Positions 1-11,122 are shown, counted from the stretch's first letter. The stretch: 64,000 nt of DNA from Rhizobium tropici CIAT 899 (GCF_000330885.1 NC_020059.1:3319501-3383500); one strand, 5' to 3'. A program made the numbers and translations. Notes: a model not told the origin generated them from the sequence alone.

Positions 1-272
1 TTCAGATGCGCGGCGATTTCCTTGGCGACACTCGCCGAAGCGCCGACCGGCACGGAAACGATGACGAGATCGGCGTCTTTCACGGCTTCGGCTGAGGACG
101 GCGTATAGCGGTCGCCCAACTTCAGCTCTTCGGCACGCTTCAGCGTCTCGGCGCTGCGTGTCGAGATCACCACTTCCTTTGCGATACCGAGGCGCTTGAT
201 GTCATGGGCGATGGAAGAGCCGATCAGGCCGATGCCGATAAGGGCGATGCGGTCGAACTGGATGTTGCTCAT
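1..272 (-). CDS. tyrC: Prephenate/arogenate dehydrogenase, N-terminal part (cut by window edge)
   Basis: Only the first ~90 residues are inside the window. The product should oxidise prephenate or arogenate in tyrosine synthesis. The visible protein begins [20 protein letters not shown], with the GxGxxGS dinucleotide-binding loop of a Rossmann fold and a following segment ending [10 protein letters not shown], as expected for the NAD(P)-binding half of TyrA/TyrC enzymes. Its ATG overlaps the hisC stop codon as ATGA, so the two genes are translationally coupled. The hisC-tyrC arrangement is common in rhizobia, where HisC-type aminotransferases also serve aromatic amino acid synthesis. The C-terminal half is outside the window, so completeness cannot be judged. 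Confidence 0.85.
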   Translation of the reverse strand, partial: MSNIQFDRIALIGIGLIGSSIAHDIKRLGIAKEVVISTRSAETLKRAEELKLGDRYTPSSAEAVKDADLVIVSVPVGASASVAKEIAAHL

Positions 273-1378
273 GCCTTGCGTCCCATAAATTCGGCCAGAG
301 CGTCGATGACGCCGAGATTGGCCTCTTCGGTGCCGATGCTCAAGCGCAGCGAATTCGGGAAGCCGTAGGCCCGCACAGCGCGCAGGATATAGCCGCGGCT
401 CGTCAGGAAATCATCGGCCTCCACGGCGCGCTTGCCGTCGCTGTCAGGGAAGTGGAACAGGACGAAATTCGCAACCGACGGCGTCACCTTGAGGCCGAGA
501 GCCTCGAGCGCAGCCGTCATCTTCTCGATCCAGAGCGTGTTATGCGCGACCGCCTTTTCCGTGAAAGCCTGATCGCGAATGGCAGCGGCTCCGGCAGCAA
601 TGGCCGCGCTGTTCAAATTGAACGGAGCGCGCACGCGGTTGATCGCATCGACGATATCGACCGGGGCATACATCCAGCCGATACGAAGGGCTGCCAGGCC
701 GTAAACCTTGGAGAAGGTACGCGTCATGACGACATTCTGGTTTGCGGAAACGAGCTCAAGGCCAGCCTCGTAGTCGTTGCGGCGTACATATTCGGCATAG
801 GCCGCGTCGAGGATGAGGATGACGTGCTTGGGCAGGCTTGCCTGCAGGCGGCGGATCTCGCTGACCGGCACGTAGGTACCTGTCGGATTGCCCGGATTGG
901 CAATGAAGACCATTTTGGTCTTCTCCGTGACCGCCGCGAGGATCGCGTCGACATCGACGGTGCAATCCTTTTCCTTGACGGTGACCGGCGTCGCGCCGGC
1001 GGCCATGATCTGGATCTTGTAGACCAGGAAGCCGTGCTCGGTGATGATGCCTTCGTCACCGGTGCCGAGATAGGTGTGGCAGAGCAGGCCAAGCAGCTCG
1101 TCCGAGCCGGCGCCGCAGAGGATATTGGCCACATTCAGCCCATGCACATCGGCGATCGCCTGGCGCAATTCCTTGGCCTGTCCGTCCGGATAGCGCTCGA
1201 GATTGCCGGCAGCACCGCGGAAGGCTTCGATGGCCTTGGGGCTGGCGCCAAGCGGCGTCTCGTTGGAGGAGAGCTTGAACACGCGCGCAACGCCCGGCGC
1301 ATGCTCCTTGCCCGGCACATAGGCAGCGATATCGAGAATGCCGGGACGCGGGACGGGCTTGCTCATTTCCATGCTCAT
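269..1378 (-). CDS. hisC: Histidinol-phosphate aminotransferase (PLP-dependent)
   Basis: Class I/II PLP aminotransferase that converts imidazole-acetol phosphate to histidinol phosphate and may also act on aromatic substrates. Seen: substrate-binding SSNETPLG near the N-terminus, a GAGSDELL segment, NPGNPTGTY, the conserved D and Y of LDAAYAEY, the PLP lysine in [12 protein letters not shown], and a C-terminal RxSIG motif (LRLSIGTEE). The frame is open to an alternative start at 1432, but the ATG at 1378 has an AAGG about 8 nt upstream and gives a product of ~369 aa, normal for the family. Two further in-frame ATGs lie at 1372 and 1366. It overlaps tyrC by 4 nt (ATGA), so the pair is probably one operon. 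Confidence 0.92.
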   Translation of the reverse strand: MSMEMSKPVPRPGILDIAAYVPGKEHAPGVARVFKLSSNETPLGASPKAIEAFRGAAGNLERYPDGQAKELRQAIADVHGLNVANILCGAGSDELLGLLCHTYLGTGDEGIITEHGFLVYKIQIMAAGATPVTVKEKDCTVDVDAILAAVTEKTKMVFIANPGNPTGTYVPVSEIRRLQASLPKHVILILDAAYAEYVRRNDYEAGLELVSANQNVVMTRTFSKVYGLAALRIGWMYAPVDIVDAINRVRAPFNLNSAAIAAGAAAIRDQAFTEKAVAHNTLWIEKMTAALEALGLKVTPSVANFVLFHFPDSDGKRAVEADDFLTSRGYILRAVRAYGFPNSLRLSIGTEEANLGVIDALAEFMGRKA

Positions 1379-1480
1379 GGGATCGACCTTGGGAAAGACC
1401 GGAAAATTCCGGTTTATGACACCCCGTCGCATTAAAGCGGATTGATAAATTTGTCGAGTGTCGGCGCTACGGCGAAAGCG

Positions 1481-2224
1481 TCACGCGCCATCGCGCGTCG
1501 TCGGTATGCCGCGCGGCGCCAGCACGGGCACGAAGACACGGCGCGAGGCGCGGACGGCAACGGGCAGGCCCTGATAAAGCCGCTTCTGCGCCTCGACGAT
1601 GATGACGCCGGAAAAAGCCGGCCATAGGGTTCGGCCGATCCGCTCGAAGGCGCGGCGCAACCGCAGCACCGTACGCAGCTTCGAAGGCGGGAAGAACAGC
1701 GCCTCCGCGGTCGCGCCTGGGGTGAAATTGGTTTCGCGCAGCAGCGAGGTGAGCTGGCCGCGCGAATACGGCCGGCCTGAGCCGAATGGCGTGTGCTCCA
1801 TGCGCGCCCATACGCCGGTACGGTTCGGCACGACGATGACCAGCCGCCCGCCGGGCGCCAGAACGCGCCAAAGCTCCTTCAGCGTCTCGCGCGGGCTTTC
1901 GGCGAATTCCAGCGAATGCACCATCAGCACACGGTCGATCGAACTATCCGGCAGCGGCAGTTCTTCGTCGAAGATCAGGGCCGTCGCCGAGGCTGAGCCC
2001 ATCGGCCAGTTCACTGCACCCTGTCCCGCCGGCATGAAGGCGAAGGTGCGTTCGGTGTCGGCACGAAAACGGTCGAGATAAGGCACCGCATAGCCAAGGC
2101 CGACAAGCCGCTCCTCCGGCATGCGCGCCCAGATGGAGGACAGCGCCATGGCAATCGACTGCTCCGCCAAGCGACCAAGCTCGGAATGATAAAACTGACG
2201 AAGATCGACGATATCGGTATGCAT
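1481..2224 (-). CDS. Class I SAM-dependent methyltransferase
   Basis: About 247 aa. Methyltransferase type 11-like: the central part reads [40 protein letters not shown] (split here only by description), with the motif-II acidic/hydrophobic strand and the LAPGGRL post-II motif typical of SAM enzymes. The first SAM glycine loop is poorly conserved, replaced by an aromatic-rich segment around GAVNWP. The N-terminus ([16 protein letters not shown]) is characteristic of a rhizobial family annotated only as a methyltransferase. I chose the ATG at 2224; the frame extends to 2260 but would then reach into the region used by gloB. It diverges from gloB with ~90 bp between starts. Substrate unknown; the gloB neighbourhood is conserved in rhizobia but does not reveal it. 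Confidence 0.8.
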   Translation of the reverse strand: MHTDIVDLRQFYHSELGRLAEQSIAMALSSIWARMPEERLVGLGYAVPYLDRFRADTERTFAFMPAGQGAVNWPMGSASATALIFDEELPLPDSSIDRVLMVHSLEFAESPRETLKELWRVLAPGGRLVIVVPNRTGVWARMEHTPFGSGRPYSRGQLTSLLRETNFTPGATAEALFFPPSKLRTVLRLRRAFERIGRTLWPAFSGVIIVEAQKRLYQGLPVAVRASRRVFVPVLAPRGIPTTRDGA

Positions 2225-2313
2225 CGAAACAAATGTTATCAGCCGAACGTTGGACTTCAAGGCCGAACGGCTTACATTCTCTACTCACGGAAAAGATGAG
2301 GACGATTTCGATC

Positions 2314-3084
2314 ATGAAACCATTGGAATTAGAGATTTTTATCTGCCGTTCCGACAATTACGGCGTCTTGGTCCATGATCCTGAAACCGGATTGACGGCA
2401 TCGATCGACGCTCCGGAAGCAGATGCGATCCTGAAGGCCGCCGATCGTCGTGGCTGGACCATCAGCCATATCTTGACCACGCATCACCATACCGATCATG
2501 TCGAGGGCAATCTGGCGTTGAAGGAACAATTCGGCTTGGAGATCATCGGCCCGATCAACGAGGCGGTCGCCATCCCGGGCCTTGATCGCGCCGTCGCTGA
2601 TGGGGATACGTTCGAGTTTGCCGGCCATACGGTCAATGTCATCGAAACGCCCGGCCACACCGCCGGACACGTCTGCTATCATTTTGCCGACGACAAGCTG
2701 CTCTTTGCCGCCGACACGCTGTTTGCGCTCGGTTGCGGCCGCCTGTTCGAACGGCCGGCAATCGATATGTGGGCCTCCCTTCAGAAGCTTGCGGTCCTGC
2801 CGGACGAAACGGCCGTCTATTTCGGCCATGAATATACGCTCTCCAACGCGCGCTTCGCTCTGACCATCGACCCGGACAACGAGCGGCTGAAGGCACGCGC
2901 GGCGGATATCGAAGCCCTGCGGGCGGAAGGCAAGTTCACCATCCCGACGACACTGGCGCTGGAGAAGGAAACCAACCCGTTCCTGCGCGCTGCCGATCCC
3001 GCGATCCGCCGCAACCTGCTGATGGAAAGCCGCAGCAACGATGAGGTCTTTGCCGAGATCCGCAAGCGCAAGGATAATTTCTGA
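2314..3084 (+). CDS. gloB: Hydroxyacylglutathione hydrolase (glyoxalase II)
   Basis: Metallo-beta-lactamase fold thioesterase that hydrolyses S-lactoylglutathione to lactate and glutathione, the last step of methylglyoxal detoxification in the cytosol. The dinuclear-metal signature THHHTDH is present, followed by the ligand His in TPGHTAGH, the bridging Asp in [12 protein letters not shown], and FGHEYT. The C-terminal HAGH domain carries the usual NPFLR motif. The ATG at 2314 gives 256 aa, the family's normal length; an in-frame ATG at 2296 preceded by GGAAAAG is an alternative. The stop codon overlaps the next gene's start by one base (TGATG), so the cupin gene is co-transcribed. Confidence 0.95.
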   Translation: MKPLELEIFICRSDNYGVLVHDPETGLTASIDAPEADAILKAADRRGWTISHILTTHHHTDHVEGNLALKEQFGLEIIGPINEAVAIPGLDRAVADGDTFEFAGHTVNVIETPGHTAGHVCYHFADDKLLFAADTLFALGCGRLFERPAIDMWASLQKLAVLPDETAVYFGHEYTLSNARFALTIDPDNERLKARAADIEALRAEGKFTIPTTLALEKETNPFLRAADPAIRRNLLMESRSNDEVFAEIRKRKDNF

Positions 3085-3509
3085 TGCAGGCAAAGGAGAT
3101 CATCGAAACGCTCTCCATGCAGCGGCATCCGGAAGGCGGCTGGTACGTGCAGACCTTTCGCGACGATAACGGCGGCGATCGCGGCCATTCCACGGCGATC
3201 TACTATCTGCTCGAGGCCGGCGAACGCTCGCATTGGCACCGGGTGCACGACGCTGCCGAGGTCTGGCACTATTATGCCGGGGCGCCTCTCGCCCTGCATC
3301 GCTCTGCTGACGGCAGGTCCAGCGAAACACTGGTGCTCGGCCTCGATCTGGCAAAGGGTGAGCGCCCGCAGGCGATCATTCCGGCCAACTGGTGGCAATC
3401 GGCCGAAAGCCTCGGGCAATTCACGCTTGTTGGATGTACGGTCGCCCCCGGCTTCGAATTTTCGAGCTTCGAGATGGCGCCGCCGGACTGGAATCCAGCC
3501 TCAGACTGA
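3084..3509 (+). CDS. Cupin protein, DUF985 family
   Basis: 141 aa. RmlC-like cupin of the DUF985 type: the start [21 protein letters not shown], the SHWHRVHDAAEVWHYYAG metal-type cupin motif, and the tail GCTVAPGFEFSSFE are all family hallmarks. Members are small beta-barrel proteins without an assigned reaction in most bacteria. It is translationally coupled to gloB (1-nt overlap), so a role in handling glyoxalase-related carbonyl or sugar metabolites is possible, but that is inference from position only. Confidence 0.85.
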   Translation: MQAKEIIETLSMQRHPEGGWYVQTFRDDNGGDRGHSTAIYYLLEAGERSHWHRVHDAAEVWHYYAGAPLALHRSADGRSSETLVLGLDLAKGERPQAIIPANWWQSAESLGQFTLVGCTVAPGFEFSSFEMAPPDWNPASD

Positions 3510-3574
3510 ACCTCTTTCACCTTTCATTGACATCACACAGGATGCGGCCAGACAGCGCGCAGCGATGGCCTTGA

Positions 3575-4801
<1,227 letters not shown>

Positions 4802-4822
4802 ATGGCAGCGGGGACGGCGGAG

Positions 4823-5722
4823 CTATTCCGCCGCTTCCGCCCGTGTTTGCTCTGCGTCGCCCCGGCGCAGGATCATGCGATGGGCGGCCAGGACCGCGCC
4901 TCCAGTCACGAGCAGGCAGGCAAGCGCAATGCCCCAGCTTGGCTCGGCAAAACCGAATAGCGTCAGGATCAGCGTCGACAACAGCGGTGCGGCATAGCTT
5001 GCCGCGCCGAGGATCTGGATATCGCCGTTCTTGACGCCATAATCCCAAGCATAGAAAGCTGCTCCGACCGGAAAAAGCCCAAGACCAAGCACGGCGATCC
5101 ACTGGGCCGGGTTCTCCGGCCAAATCGTCTCCTCGAGGCCAAGGTGGCAGAAAAAGGAGAGAATCGACGTCACAAGGCAGAAGATGGTGACGACATCGGT
5201 GGAAACGGCCTCGAAACGACGCGTGATCAGCGAATAACCGGACCAGGTGAAAGCGCAAAGAAATGCCGCGCCATAGCCGACGGCATAGGCGCCTTCGAAA
5301 TGAAAGCCGTTGCGGCCGACGATCAGAACCGTACCCGCAAGCCCCATCAAGGCGCCGACGATATGATACCAGCGCAGCCGCTCGCCGGGCAGCATCGCCG
5401 AGCCGACGACGATCAGCAACGGCCAGAGATAGGCGATCAGGCCAGCCTCCACCGCAGGCGCGTGGCGCAATGCGGTGAAATAAAGGAAATGATAGCCGAA
5501 CAGGCCGACAATGCCTGTGATCCAGACCTTGGCGGGCTGGCGCAGCAGCTGCAGCCGTTCGGGCCTGAGCAGAAGAACGATGATGCCCGGAATACTGCCG
5601 ATCGCAAAACAGACGGCAAGCAGCTGGAAGGGAGGCATCTTCCCGGAAGCGACGGTCAAAAGCGCCAGAAACGACCACATCAAAATGGCCAAAAAGCCTG
5701 TCAACGTCGCGCGAAATTTCAT
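4823..5722 (-). CDS. EamA-family (DMT superfamily) transporter
   Basis: 299 aa, with about ten hydrophobic segments and two EamA repeats, as in drug/metabolite exporters such as YddG (aromatic amino acid export). Glycine-rich segments GIVGLFGYHFLYFTALRHAP and IAYLWPLL are typical of the first repeat; GLFPVGAAFYAWDYGVKNGDIQ of the second. The ATG at 5722 is chosen because it has AAGGGGACAGGA immediately upstream; the frame runs open to 5770. Transcribed alone, convergent with the esterase gene. The YddG-like sequence suggests amino acid or related metabolite efflux, but the substrate is not readable from sequence. Confidence 0.85.
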   Translation of the reverse strand: MKFRATLTGFLAILMWSFLALLTVASGKMPPFQLLAVCFAIGSIPGIIVLLLRPERLQLLRQPAKVWITGIVGLFGYHFLYFTALRHAPAVEAGLIAYLWPLLIVVGSAMLPGERLRWYHIVGALMGLAGTVLIVGRNGFHFEGAYAVGYGAAFLCAFTWSGYSLITRRFEAVSTDVVTIFCLVTSILSFFCHLGLEETIWPENPAQWIAVLGLGLFPVGAAFYAWDYGVKNGDIQILGAASYAAPLLSTLILTLFGFAEPSWGIALACLLVTGGAVLAAHRMILRRGDAEQTRAEAAE

Positions 5723-5835
5723 TCCTGTCCCCTTGCCGCGGACGTCCCGAGCCCGCGAAATACCCAGCAATTTTCGTGAAATTGCGTAGAAACAACGACG
5801 GGAAGCGTCAAGCGTTCTGTGAAACAGCGGCGCGT

Positions 5836-6612
5836 CTAGCTGCCGTATTTTACAGCCGTGATCGTCACCGTTCCGTATTGCGTCGGGATACGGACGTAGA
5901 CAGGAGCGTAGACATTCATGGTATCCGCCTTGGCGAACCAGATCTCCATATCGTCGCTCTTGGCAAGATAGAGATAGTCCTTGCGCGTGCTCTTATAGCC
6001 GCTCTTCGGCGTGAAGCGCACGCCGCAGGCGATGGTCTTGCCCTTGAAGCCTTCCGTCGAAAAGGGGTGCGATCCCTTCGGCGACAGCTTCAAATCCATC
6101 CGCATCTCGCCATCGAAGACGGCCAGCGTCTGATTGCAGAGGTTAAGGCTGGGCGTAATCGGAAAGATCATACCCGATATCGGGTCGAGCACGGATTTCA
6201 GGTCGTTCCCCGTGACCGGTACCCAGGTGTCCGGCCGTTTCGGTTCGGGTGTGATCGTGTTCGACGTCACGTTGCCGTTGGTATAGGCAACGTCATAGGT
6301 GCGCTCCCTCTTGCCGCTCTTGTAGAAGAGCGTGTAATGCGTCGCCTGCAGCTTGCTGTCGTCGACGACGCCGGTCACATCGGTTTTCGCATCGATCGAG
6401 GTCACGAGATCCGCAAGGCCCGCAGAGGTGATATCGCCGCGAATGGTGAACTGCTTTCCGGTAACTTCGGTCTTGAAATCCGCCCTGGCGATCGGCAGGC
6501 CGGCCAGCGAAACGCGATAGCGCGTTTCATGCCGCAGCACATCGGCCGACGCCATGGACGGCATCGACGCAACGATCGCTGAAATGAGAAGCCACTTCCG
6601 AATTTGAACCAT
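5836..6612 (-). CDS. DUF3108 periplasmic protein
   Basis: 258 aa. Starts at an ATG with GAAGG ~8 nt upstream, followed by a signal peptide ([19 protein letters not shown]). The mature part ([19 protein letters not shown]...) is the beta-rich DUF3108 fold, which recurs in Gram-negative envelope proteins without an established function. An upstream TTG at 6627 is less likely. It is encoded divergently from rpmB, with 237 bp between them. Confidence 0.85.
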   Translation of the reverse strand: MVQIRKWLLISAIVASMPSMASADVLRHETRYRVSLAGLPIARADFKTEVTGKQFTIRGDITSAGLADLVTSIDAKTDVTGVVDDSKLQATHYTLFYKSGKRERTYDVAYTNGNVTSNTITPEPKRPDTWVPVTGNDLKSVLDPISGMIFPITPSLNLCNQTLAVFDGEMRMDLKLSPKGSHPFSTEGFKGKTIACGVRFTPKSGYKSTRKDYLYLAKSDDMEIWFAKADTMNVYAPVYVRIPTQYGTVTITAVKYGS

Positions 6613-6726
6613 GATCAAGGCCTTCAACGAGGATCAGGCAAGTTATATAGTTGCTTTGCTCGCCTGCTGCGAGCGTCAGACAACAGCAGCTTTTTGACGG
6701 AATTGCGGGAAAACACAAGGTTTGGC

Positions 6727-6755
6727 TTGACGCGGCCAGCCTCTCTGACTATAGA
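6727..6755 (+). promoter_or_regulatory. Sigma-70-type promoter of rpmB
   Basis: TTGACG (6727-6732) and TATAGA (6750-6755) separated by exactly 17 bp, about 95 bp upstream of the rpmB start. Both hexamers differ from consensus at only one position. This is the best-looking housekeeping promoter in the window and fits a highly expressed ribosomal protein gene. Confidence 0.7.
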
Positions 6756-6849
6756 ACCGCAACTTTCCAATTATGGCCTGTTGGATTGCGCGTCGGGTTT
6801 TGCCCGGCATGTCTATTCGATAGCCGAGAAAAACAAAAGTAGGTGTACC

Positions 6850-7149
6850 ATGTCCCGCATGTGCGAATTGACCGGCAAGGCCGTCCTCGTGGGCAACAAC
6901 GTTAGCCACGCCAATAACAAGACCAAGCGTCGGTTCCTGCCGAACCTTTGCCAGGTCACGCTGATCTCCGACGTTCTCGGCCAGCGCTACCGTCTGCGCG
7001 TTTCCGCTGCAGCGCTGCGTTCGGTCGAGCATCGCGGTGGTCTGGACGCTTTCCTTATCAAGGCAAGCGAAAACGAACTCAGCATGCGTGCTCGCCTGCT
7101 GCGTCGCCAGATCGTCAAGAAGTCCGCTGAAGCTGCCGTTGCTGCCTAA
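6850..7149 (+). CDS. rpmB: 50S ribosomal protein L28
   Basis: 99 aa. Begins [20 protein letters not shown] and carries the family hallmarks N-x-T-K-R-R-F-x-P-N and a C-terminal basic helix ([12 protein letters not shown]). It is a structural component of the large ribosomal subunit. The alphaproteobacterial form with the 'CELTGK' start is slightly longer than the 77-aa E. coli protein. It has its own promoter upstream and a strong terminator downstream, so it is probably a single-gene unit. Confidence 0.97.
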   Translation: MSRMCELTGKAVLVGNNVSHANNKTKRRFLPNLCQVTLISDVLGQRYRLRVSAAALRSVEHRGGLDAFLIKASENELSMRARLLRRQIVKKSAEAAVAA

Positions 7150-7183
7150 GCAGCCCTAGCACTTCGCGATTTCATACCGGCTA

Positions 7184-7221
7184 AGAGGCTTGCACGGATC
7201 ATCTCCGGACAAGCCTTTTTC
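7184..7221 (+). terminator. Rho-independent terminator after rpmB
   Basis: Stem AGGCTTG (7186-7192) pairs with CAAGCCT (7210-7216), with a nested CGGA/TCCG stem inside, followed by a run of five T. It lies 35 bp after the rpmB stop and separates it from the downstream transporter. Confidence 0.8.
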
Positions 7222-7240
7222 CATGTCCGGTTTCTTTCAA

Positions 7241-7270
7241 CTGGTGGCATCTCCCAGGATAAAAAAATGC
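7241..7270 (+). promoter_or_regulatory. Leader hairpin/possible pseudoknot covering the SD and start of the queuosine-precursor transporter
   Basis: CTGG (7241-7244) pairs with CCAG (7254-7257), closing a 9-nt loop. The 3' strand overlaps the Shine-Dalgarno CAGGA, which is followed by TAAAAAA and the ATG. Loop bases GCAT (7247-7250) are exactly complementary to ATGC (7267-7270) at the start codon, so an H-type pseudoknot could form. The topology (short stem, A-rich linker, pseudoknot with downstream sequence) resembles preQ1-I riboswitches, but the loop is about 3 nt shorter than known examples. Candidate only. Confidence 0.35.
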
Positions 7271-7902
7271 TGACGATACGTCATACCCTTATCTACGTTC
7301 TGCTGATGACGCTGGTCGTCGTCGCTTCCAATATCCTCGTGCAGTATCCGCTGCAGGCGACGCTCGCCGGTATCAATCTCGCGGATATCCTCACCTGGGG
7401 CGCCTTCACCTATCCGGTCGCCTTCCTCATCACCGATCTGACCAACCGCCAGTTCGGCCCGAAGGCCGCGCGCAAGGTCGTCTTTGCGGGCTTCGTCGTT
7501 GGTGTCGCCCTGTCGTTTTACACGGCACAGCCGCGCATCGCGATCGCCTCCGGTTCGGCCTATCTCGCCGGCCAGCTGCTCGACATCTCGGTCTTCAACC
7601 GCCTGCGCCGCCTGGCCTGGTGGCGCGCGCCGCTGTTCGGCTCGCTGATCGGTTCGATGCTTGATACGCTGATCTTCTTCTCCTTCGCCTTCGCGCCTTT
7701 CTTCGTCTTCTTCGGGCCGAACGATTCCTTCGCGATCGAATGGGCGCCGATCCTTGGCGCGTTTTCCACCTCGGCACCGCGCTGGATTTCCTGGGCGATC
7801 GGCGATTTCTCGGTCAAGGTCACCGTCGGCCTCGTCATGCTGCTGCCCTATGGCGCTCTGATGAACATGTTGAAGCCGATGCCGCAGGCTCCGACGGCTT
7901 GA
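7267..7902 (+). CDS. yhhQ: Queuosine precursor transporter (YhhQ/VUT family)
   Basis: 211 aa, six or so transmembrane helices. Sequence features of the QPTR/DUF165 family are visible: ANILVQYPL in the first helix, the PVAFLITDLTNRQFGP segment carrying the conserved acidic/Asn pair, and a C-terminal GDFSVKVTVGL. The family takes up preQ0/preQ1 or queuine for tRNA modification. The start codon is within a potential regulatory hairpin, which fits translational control by a queuosine intermediate, though that is inference. It follows rpmB after a terminator, so transcription must start within the 45 bp between them or read through. Confidence 0.88.
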   Translation: MLTIRHTLIYVLLMTLVVVASNILVQYPLQATLAGINLADILTWGAFTYPVAFLITDLTNRQFGPKAARKVVFAGFVVGVALSFYTAQPRIAIASGSAYLAGQLLDISVFNRLRRLAWWRAPLFGSLIGSMLDTLIFFSFAFAPFFVFFGPNDSFAIEWAPILGAFSTSAPRWISWAIGDFSVKVTVGLVMLLPYGALMNMLKPMPQAPTA

Positions 7903-7998
7903 CGGCCAAATGATCCGCCGCGCGCCTCAATGTGACGCGCGGCACCATTTCCTGACAAGGAGGATGGCAGCGGCCGAGAACCAGGCCGCTCGCCACTC

Positions 7999-9081
7999 TC
8001 AATTCTGGCTGACGATATTGTCGTCATGCAGCTTGAACTCCAGCATCAGGCTGCGCTGCAGAATGGAATGATTGTCGTCCGAGACCATGACGAGATGCAG
8101 GGAGCCGTCGGCTGCCCGGAAGACATCCAGGCCCTCCATATTGTCGATCTGATCTCCGGAGCCAGCCGCGAAGATAACCTCGCCATCCGCGACGGCACTC
8201 GGCTTGATATCCGCGCCGGCGATGCGGCGGATACGCACGCCGAGACCATGGATCAGCTCGAAGCGCCGCTCCAGCAGCAATAGATCGCCATCCGGCAGAA
8301 AGACGCCGTCGCTGACATTGAAGCCGCCATGGCGCCTCACGGTGAAGCGTCCCTGCAGCGGCCCGTCCAAAACGGCGGCGAACAGATTACCCTGATCATC
8401 CAGACTGTCTTCGGCGACGATCACCGCGCCGCCGGCAAGCGGGCTCGACTGCGGCGCAATCATCAGCGCCTCGAGGCTGCGATTGGACCGCAGCTCCAAT
8501 CTCGGGATGGGCATGGTGCCATCGGGCAGCGATGTCGCGAAACCCGGATCGGGATAGGTATCGACGCGGTGATATTGTTCATAGCTGACAAGGACGTGAT
8601 CGCCGCGCAACGCCAAGCCTTCGGCATCCATGACCCCATCACCCGCATCCGTCTCGCCGAAGCGGTCGATCATAGGCGCAATCCGCGCATCGCTGATCCC
8701 CTTCAGCCGCCCGTCCTGGTCGCGTTCGATGGCGCCTGTAAGCCAATGGCCGGTATCCAGCACCGAAATGAAATGGCGTTGATCGTCGCGAAAACGAATG
8801 GCCGAAACAGCGCCGAGAAGCGCATTATCCGAGCTGAACTCAAGACCACCGAGAAATTCCAGTGCGCCGAAGCGCGTTTGATCCGAGCCTCGCGTGAAGG
8901 TGGAAATGACCTTGGTCTGAATTGCCGCTTGGCCACGCTCGTCGGTGTCGTTCCCGGAACTGCAGCCCGAGAGCAAACCCACGACCATCGCGATGAAACA
9001 CATGGATTTCGCGGCAACAGGCCAGCGCCGCAAAGCGGCAACATTGCCGGGAAAAGGCACCGGCCGCAAGGCCGATGCCAA
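7999..9081 (-). CDS. Esterase-like/phytase-like beta-propeller lipoprotein (PF13449 type)
   Basis: Up to 360 aa. The protein has a lipobox (VVGLLSGCSS) after a hydrophobic stretch, so it is a predicted lipoprotein. The remainder is the 'esterase-like activity of phytase' domain: LGGLEFSSDN, DTGHWLTGAI, DAEGLAL, LPDGDLLLLERRF and DNMEGLDVF match that family's blade motifs. Start is uncertain: an ATG at 9003 gives an unusual signal peptide without a basic n-region, whereas a TTG at 9081, 17 nt after the cobT stop with AGG upstream, supplies one. The coordinates given use the TTG. It probably follows cobT in the same transcript. Biological substrate unknown. Confidence 0.78.
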   Translation of the reverse strand: MASALRPVPFPGNVAALRRWPVAAKSMCFIAMVVGLLSGCSSGNDTDERGQAAIQTKVISTFTRGSDQTRFGALEFLGGLEFSSDNALLGAVSAIRFRDDQRHFISVLDTGHWLTGAIERDQDGRLKGISDARIAPMIDRFGETDAGDGVMDAEGLALRGDHVLVSYEQYHRVDTYPDPGFATSLPDGTMPIPRLELRSNRSLEALMIAPQSSPLAGGAVIVAEDSLDDQGNLFAAVLDGPLQGRFTVRRHGGFNVSDGVFLPDGDLLLLERRFELIHGLGVRIRRIAGADIKPSAVADGEVIFAAGSGDQIDNMEGLDVFRAADGSLHLVMVSDDNHSILQRSLMLEFKLHDDNIVSQN

Positions 9082-9098
9082 GGGAAACCTGAGCGGGC

Positions 9099-11000
9099 TC
9101 AGCTGGCGCGGCGCATGCGCGAGCGCGGCATGCTCGTCTGATCCTCGAACAGCGAGGCAAGCTGTTCCGTCATAGCGCCAGCAAGCTCATCGGCATCGAC
9201 GATGGTGACGGCGCGGCGATAATAGCGCGTCACATCATGGCCGATACCGATGGCCAGCAGTTCCACCGGCGAACGCGTCTCGATCTGGTCGATGACGGCG
9301 CGCAGATGCCGCTCCAGATAGTTACCCGGATTGACCGACAGCGTGGAATCATCGACCGGCGCACCGTCCGATATCATCATCAGGATGCGGCGCTGTTCGC
9401 GGCGACCGAGCAGCCGGTTATGCGCCCAGATCAGCGCCTCGCCGTCGATGTTTTCCTTGAGCAGGCCTTCGCGCATCATCAGGCCAAGATTGCTGCGAGA
9501 CCGTCTATAGGGCTCGTCCGCGGACTTGTAGATGATGTGACGCAGGTCGTTCAGACGGCCCGGCGTCTGCGGCTTGCCACTGGCGAGCCACTTCTCGCGC
9601 GCCTGGCCGCCCTTCCACGCCTTGGTGGTGAAGCCGAGGATCTCGACCTTCACGCCGCAGCGCTCGAGCGTGCGGGCCAGGATGTCGGCGCAGGAGGCGG
9701 CAACCGTGATCGGTCGTCCGCGCATCGAGCCGGAATTGTCGATCAGCAGCGTCACGACCGTATCGCGGAACTGCGTGTCGCGCTCCATCTTGAAGGACAG
9801 CGCCTGCGTCGGGTCGATGATCAGGCGCGGCAGACGGGCCGGATCGAGGTAGCCCTCTTCCAGATCGAAATCCCAGGAGCGGTTCTGCTGCGCCATCAGG
9901 CGACGCTGCAGACGGTTGGCGAGCCGGCCAACGGCGCCCTGCAGATGCGCAAGCTGCTTGTCGAGGAAGGCACGCAAACGCTCAAGTTCGGCCACATCGC
10001 ACAGCTCCTGTGCCGTCGTGGTCTCGTCGAACTCCTCCGTATAGACGTGATAGTCGACCTTCTCATTGAAATCGGCGAAAGGCGTATTCGGACGGCGGGT
10101 CTCACCCGGCGTTTCCGAATCTTCCTCGCCTTCTTCGCTCATATCATCGTCGGAAATCTCGCCACCGTCTTCGGTCGCGCCGTCTTCCATCTGCTCGTCG
10201 GAGGCTTCGCTATCCTCGGCCGGAGCGGCATCGGCGCCTTCGTCTTCCTTGACGTCGTCGTCGTTCTGATCCTTGCCGCTCGGCTTGTCCTCTTCGCTCT
10301 GCTGGTCCTCGCTGTCGGGCTCGGATTGCTCGTCACCATATTCCTCGGCCATTTCCATGGCCGTCAGAATGTTGCGGACGACACGGGCAAAGCTTTGCTG
10401 GTCGTTGATCGACGACAACAGGTTCTCGAGCTGGCCGCCGGTCTTTTCCTCGATAAAGGGGCGCCATAGGTCGAGCACCTTGCCGGCGCTTTCCGGCGGC
10501 TTCTGACCGGTCAGCTTCTCGCGCACAATCATCGCCATAGCCTCACCAATCGGCGCATCCTCGCGCCGTTCGATGCCGGAAAAATTCGCCTTGGCGTATT
10601 TTTCCGTATTCATGGAATTGAGGTTGGCGGCAACGCCGCTCATGCGCAGCGAGCCGATCGATTCGACACGGGCCTGCTCGACGGCATCGAAGATGCTGCG
10701 TGCATCGGAACCCTGGGGCGACATCACGGCATGGACACGGGCATCATGACAGGCAAGCCGCAGGGCCATCGAATCACCGAGGCCGCGTGTCACCGCCAGC
10801 TCATGCGCCGTCGGCCGTTTTGAAAGTTCCGGCAGGCGAATGCGCTCGCCGGTCATTCCCGGACGTTCGTTGGCAAAGGCCACCTCGACCTCGGCATCGC
10901 CGGCGATCGAGCGGACACAGCCGGTGATCGCCCGGCGCAACGGCTCCATGTCCACCGGTGCACCCGGCTTCGCTTTGGAATTATCTCCGCGACCTGACAT
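9099..11000 (-). CDS. cobT: Aerobic cobaltochelatase subunit CobT
   Basis: 633 aa. Part of the CobN-CobS-CobT chelatase that inserts Co2+ into hydrogenobyrinate a,c-diamide in aerobic cobalamin synthesis. Three regions are visible: an N-terminal conserved part, a long acidic linker (~residues 220-315, mostly D/E/S/Q), and a C-terminal von Willebrand A domain with the MIDAS motif DNSGSMRG and a later ISDGAPVDD. CobT is the non-ATPase partner of the AAA+ subunit CobS, which is encoded just upstream on the same strand. The 119-bp spacer between cobS and cobT is filled by a RIME-like repeat. CobN is not in this window. Confidence 0.95.
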   Translation of the reverse strand: MSGRGDNSKAKPGAPVDMEPLRRAITGCVRSIAGDAEVEVAFANERPGMTGERIRLPELSKRPTAHELAVTRGLGDSMALRLACHDARVHAVMSPQGSDARSIFDAVEQARVESIGSLRMSGVAANLNSMNTEKYAKANFSGIERREDAPIGEAMAMIVREKLTGQKPPESAGKVLDLWRPFIEEKTGGQLENLLSSINDQQSFARVVRNILTAMEMAEEYGDEQSEPDSEDQQSEEDKPSGKDQNDDDVKEDEGADAAPAEDSEASDEQMEDGATEDGGEISDDDMSEEGEEDSETPGETRRPNTPFADFNEKVDYHVYTEEFDETTTAQELCDVAELERLRAFLDKQLAHLQGAVGRLANRLQRRLMAQQNRSWDFDLEEGYLDPARLPRLIIDPTQALSFKMERDTQFRDTVVTLLIDNSGSMRGRPITVAASCADILARTLERCGVKVEILGFTTKAWKGGQAREKWLASGKPQTPGRLNDLRHIIYKSADEPYRRSRSNLGLMMREGLLKENIDGEALIWAHNRLLGRREQRRILMMISDGAPVDDSTLSVNPGNYLERHLRAVIDQIETRSPVELLAIGIGHDVTRYYRRAVTIVDADELAGAMTEQLASLFEDQTSMPRSRMRRAS

Positions 11001-11019
11001 GATGTATCGGCTTTTCCCT

Positions 11020-11122
11020 AAGGCAATTCCAGGAAAAATGCATAGCAGTTTTCAATCCGGAATTGCGTCAAAACAAAAAGATAGAACGTTTTCGCGATTC
11101 GAAGAAAAGCGGAAATGTTCTA
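11020..11122. repeat. RIME-like intergenic element, copy A
   Basis: Contains GCAATTCC-AGGAAAA ... TCCGGAATTGCGT-AAAACAAAAAG, a first palindrome, followed by a second palindrome AGAACGTTT ... AAATGTTCT. Copies with the same modules lie at 21836-21928 and 57523-57629. It fills the gap between cobS and cobT, and its terminal CTAG contains the cobS stop codon. It resembles the Rhizobium-specific intergenic mosaic element described in rhizobia. Confidence 0.8.

Noticed and set aside
452..1435. 327-codon open frame opposite hisC
   Set aside because: Antisense to a fully recognisable hisC; translation has no recognisable domain.
5757..5835. Additional RIME copy between the EamA gene and the DUF3108 gene
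   Set aside because: Only a short AGCAATT ... AATTGCGT-AAACAA resemblance; lacks the second palindrome, so I did not call it.
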